Assembly: GCA_030727685.1 (NCBI GenBank)
Contig: JANRBC010000049.1
Span: 1 to 6,682 of the forward strand
Origin: Ilumatobacteraceae bacterium
GTDB lineage: Bacteria > Actinomycetota > Acidimicrobiia > Acidimicrobiales > Ilumatobacteraceae
Length of the DNA stretch: 6,682 nt
Direction of reading: 5' to 3'
The notes beneath the pieces were generated by a model. It saw only the letters and a list, made by a program, of their open reading frames with translations, made no database searches and had not been told where the DNA came from. The position numbers and the translations under genes are program-made. Positions 6,617-6,682 of this stretch are shown one piece after another (position 1 is the stretch's first letter; every line of letters begins with the position of its first letter).

Positions 6617-6682
6617 CTACTTATTGTGTTGGCGCTTAACTTCAAAGCACAACAGTGTGGCAGCCATCGCAACATTCAGGCT
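6617..6682 (-). CDS. TrmH/SpoU-family RNA 2'-O-methyltransferase, C-terminal end
   Basis: Only the last 21 codons and the TAG stop are inside the window. The reading frame begins SLNVAMAA and continues LLCFEVKRQ, which is the family's motif 3. There the SLN-V-A stretch helps form the knotted cofactor-binding site that uses S-adenosylmethionine to methylate ribose in rRNA or tRNA. The position directly upstream of pheS matches the tsnR-like methyltransferase found next to pheST in actinobacteria, often after rplT. The exact RNA target cannot be told from this fragment. The 39 bases before pheS show no strong terminator, so cotranscription with pheST is possible. Confidence 0.85.
   Translation of the reverse strand, partial: SLNVAMAATLLCFEVKRQHNK

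Overview
The window is a stretch of bacterial chromosome packed with genes, all on the minus strand. Read in the direction of transcription (right to left), it holds the C-terminal end of a TrmH/SpoU-type RNA methyltransferase, pheS, pheT, tag, argC, argB and the N-terminal part of argD. The order methyltransferase-pheS-pheT followed by an arg biosynthesis cluster is a familiar actinobacterial arrangement (Mycobacterium and relatives). Base composition by eye is near half G+C, low for a classical actinobacterium. That would fit a lower-GC aquatic or uncultivated lineage, possibly Acidimicrobiia, but this taxonomic guess is inference only.

Region by region: 6617-6682 is the methyltransferase end. 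5549-6577 and 3174-5549 encode the alpha and beta subunits of phenylalanyl-tRNA synthetase, joined by a 1-base stop/start overlap. 2497-3153 encodes 3-methyladenine DNA glycosylase I, sitting between the phe and arg blocks. 1444-2466, 548-1447 and 1-545 encode ArgC, ArgB and ArgD, with a 4-base overlap and a 2-base gap at their junctions. No stretch of 300 bases lacks a gene, and I see no RNA gene, mobile element, CRISPR array or convincing terminator.

The most informative non-coding signal is the 30-base tag-argC gap together with the last codons of tag. It holds a near-consensus promoter (TTGCAT, 17 bases, TATAAT) placed so that the argC transcript would be essentially leaderless. Lying over it are two ARG-box-like palindromes, 20 bp centre to centre, as expected for tandem sites of a hexameric arginine repressor. 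ArgC, ArgB and ArgD carry out consecutive steps from N-acetylglutamate to N-acetylornithine. The usual argJ between argC and argB is absent, although ArgB looks like the arginine-inhibited type that normally accompanies ArgJ. I find no evidence of a wholly new system. The regulatory node and the missing argJ are the points worth following.
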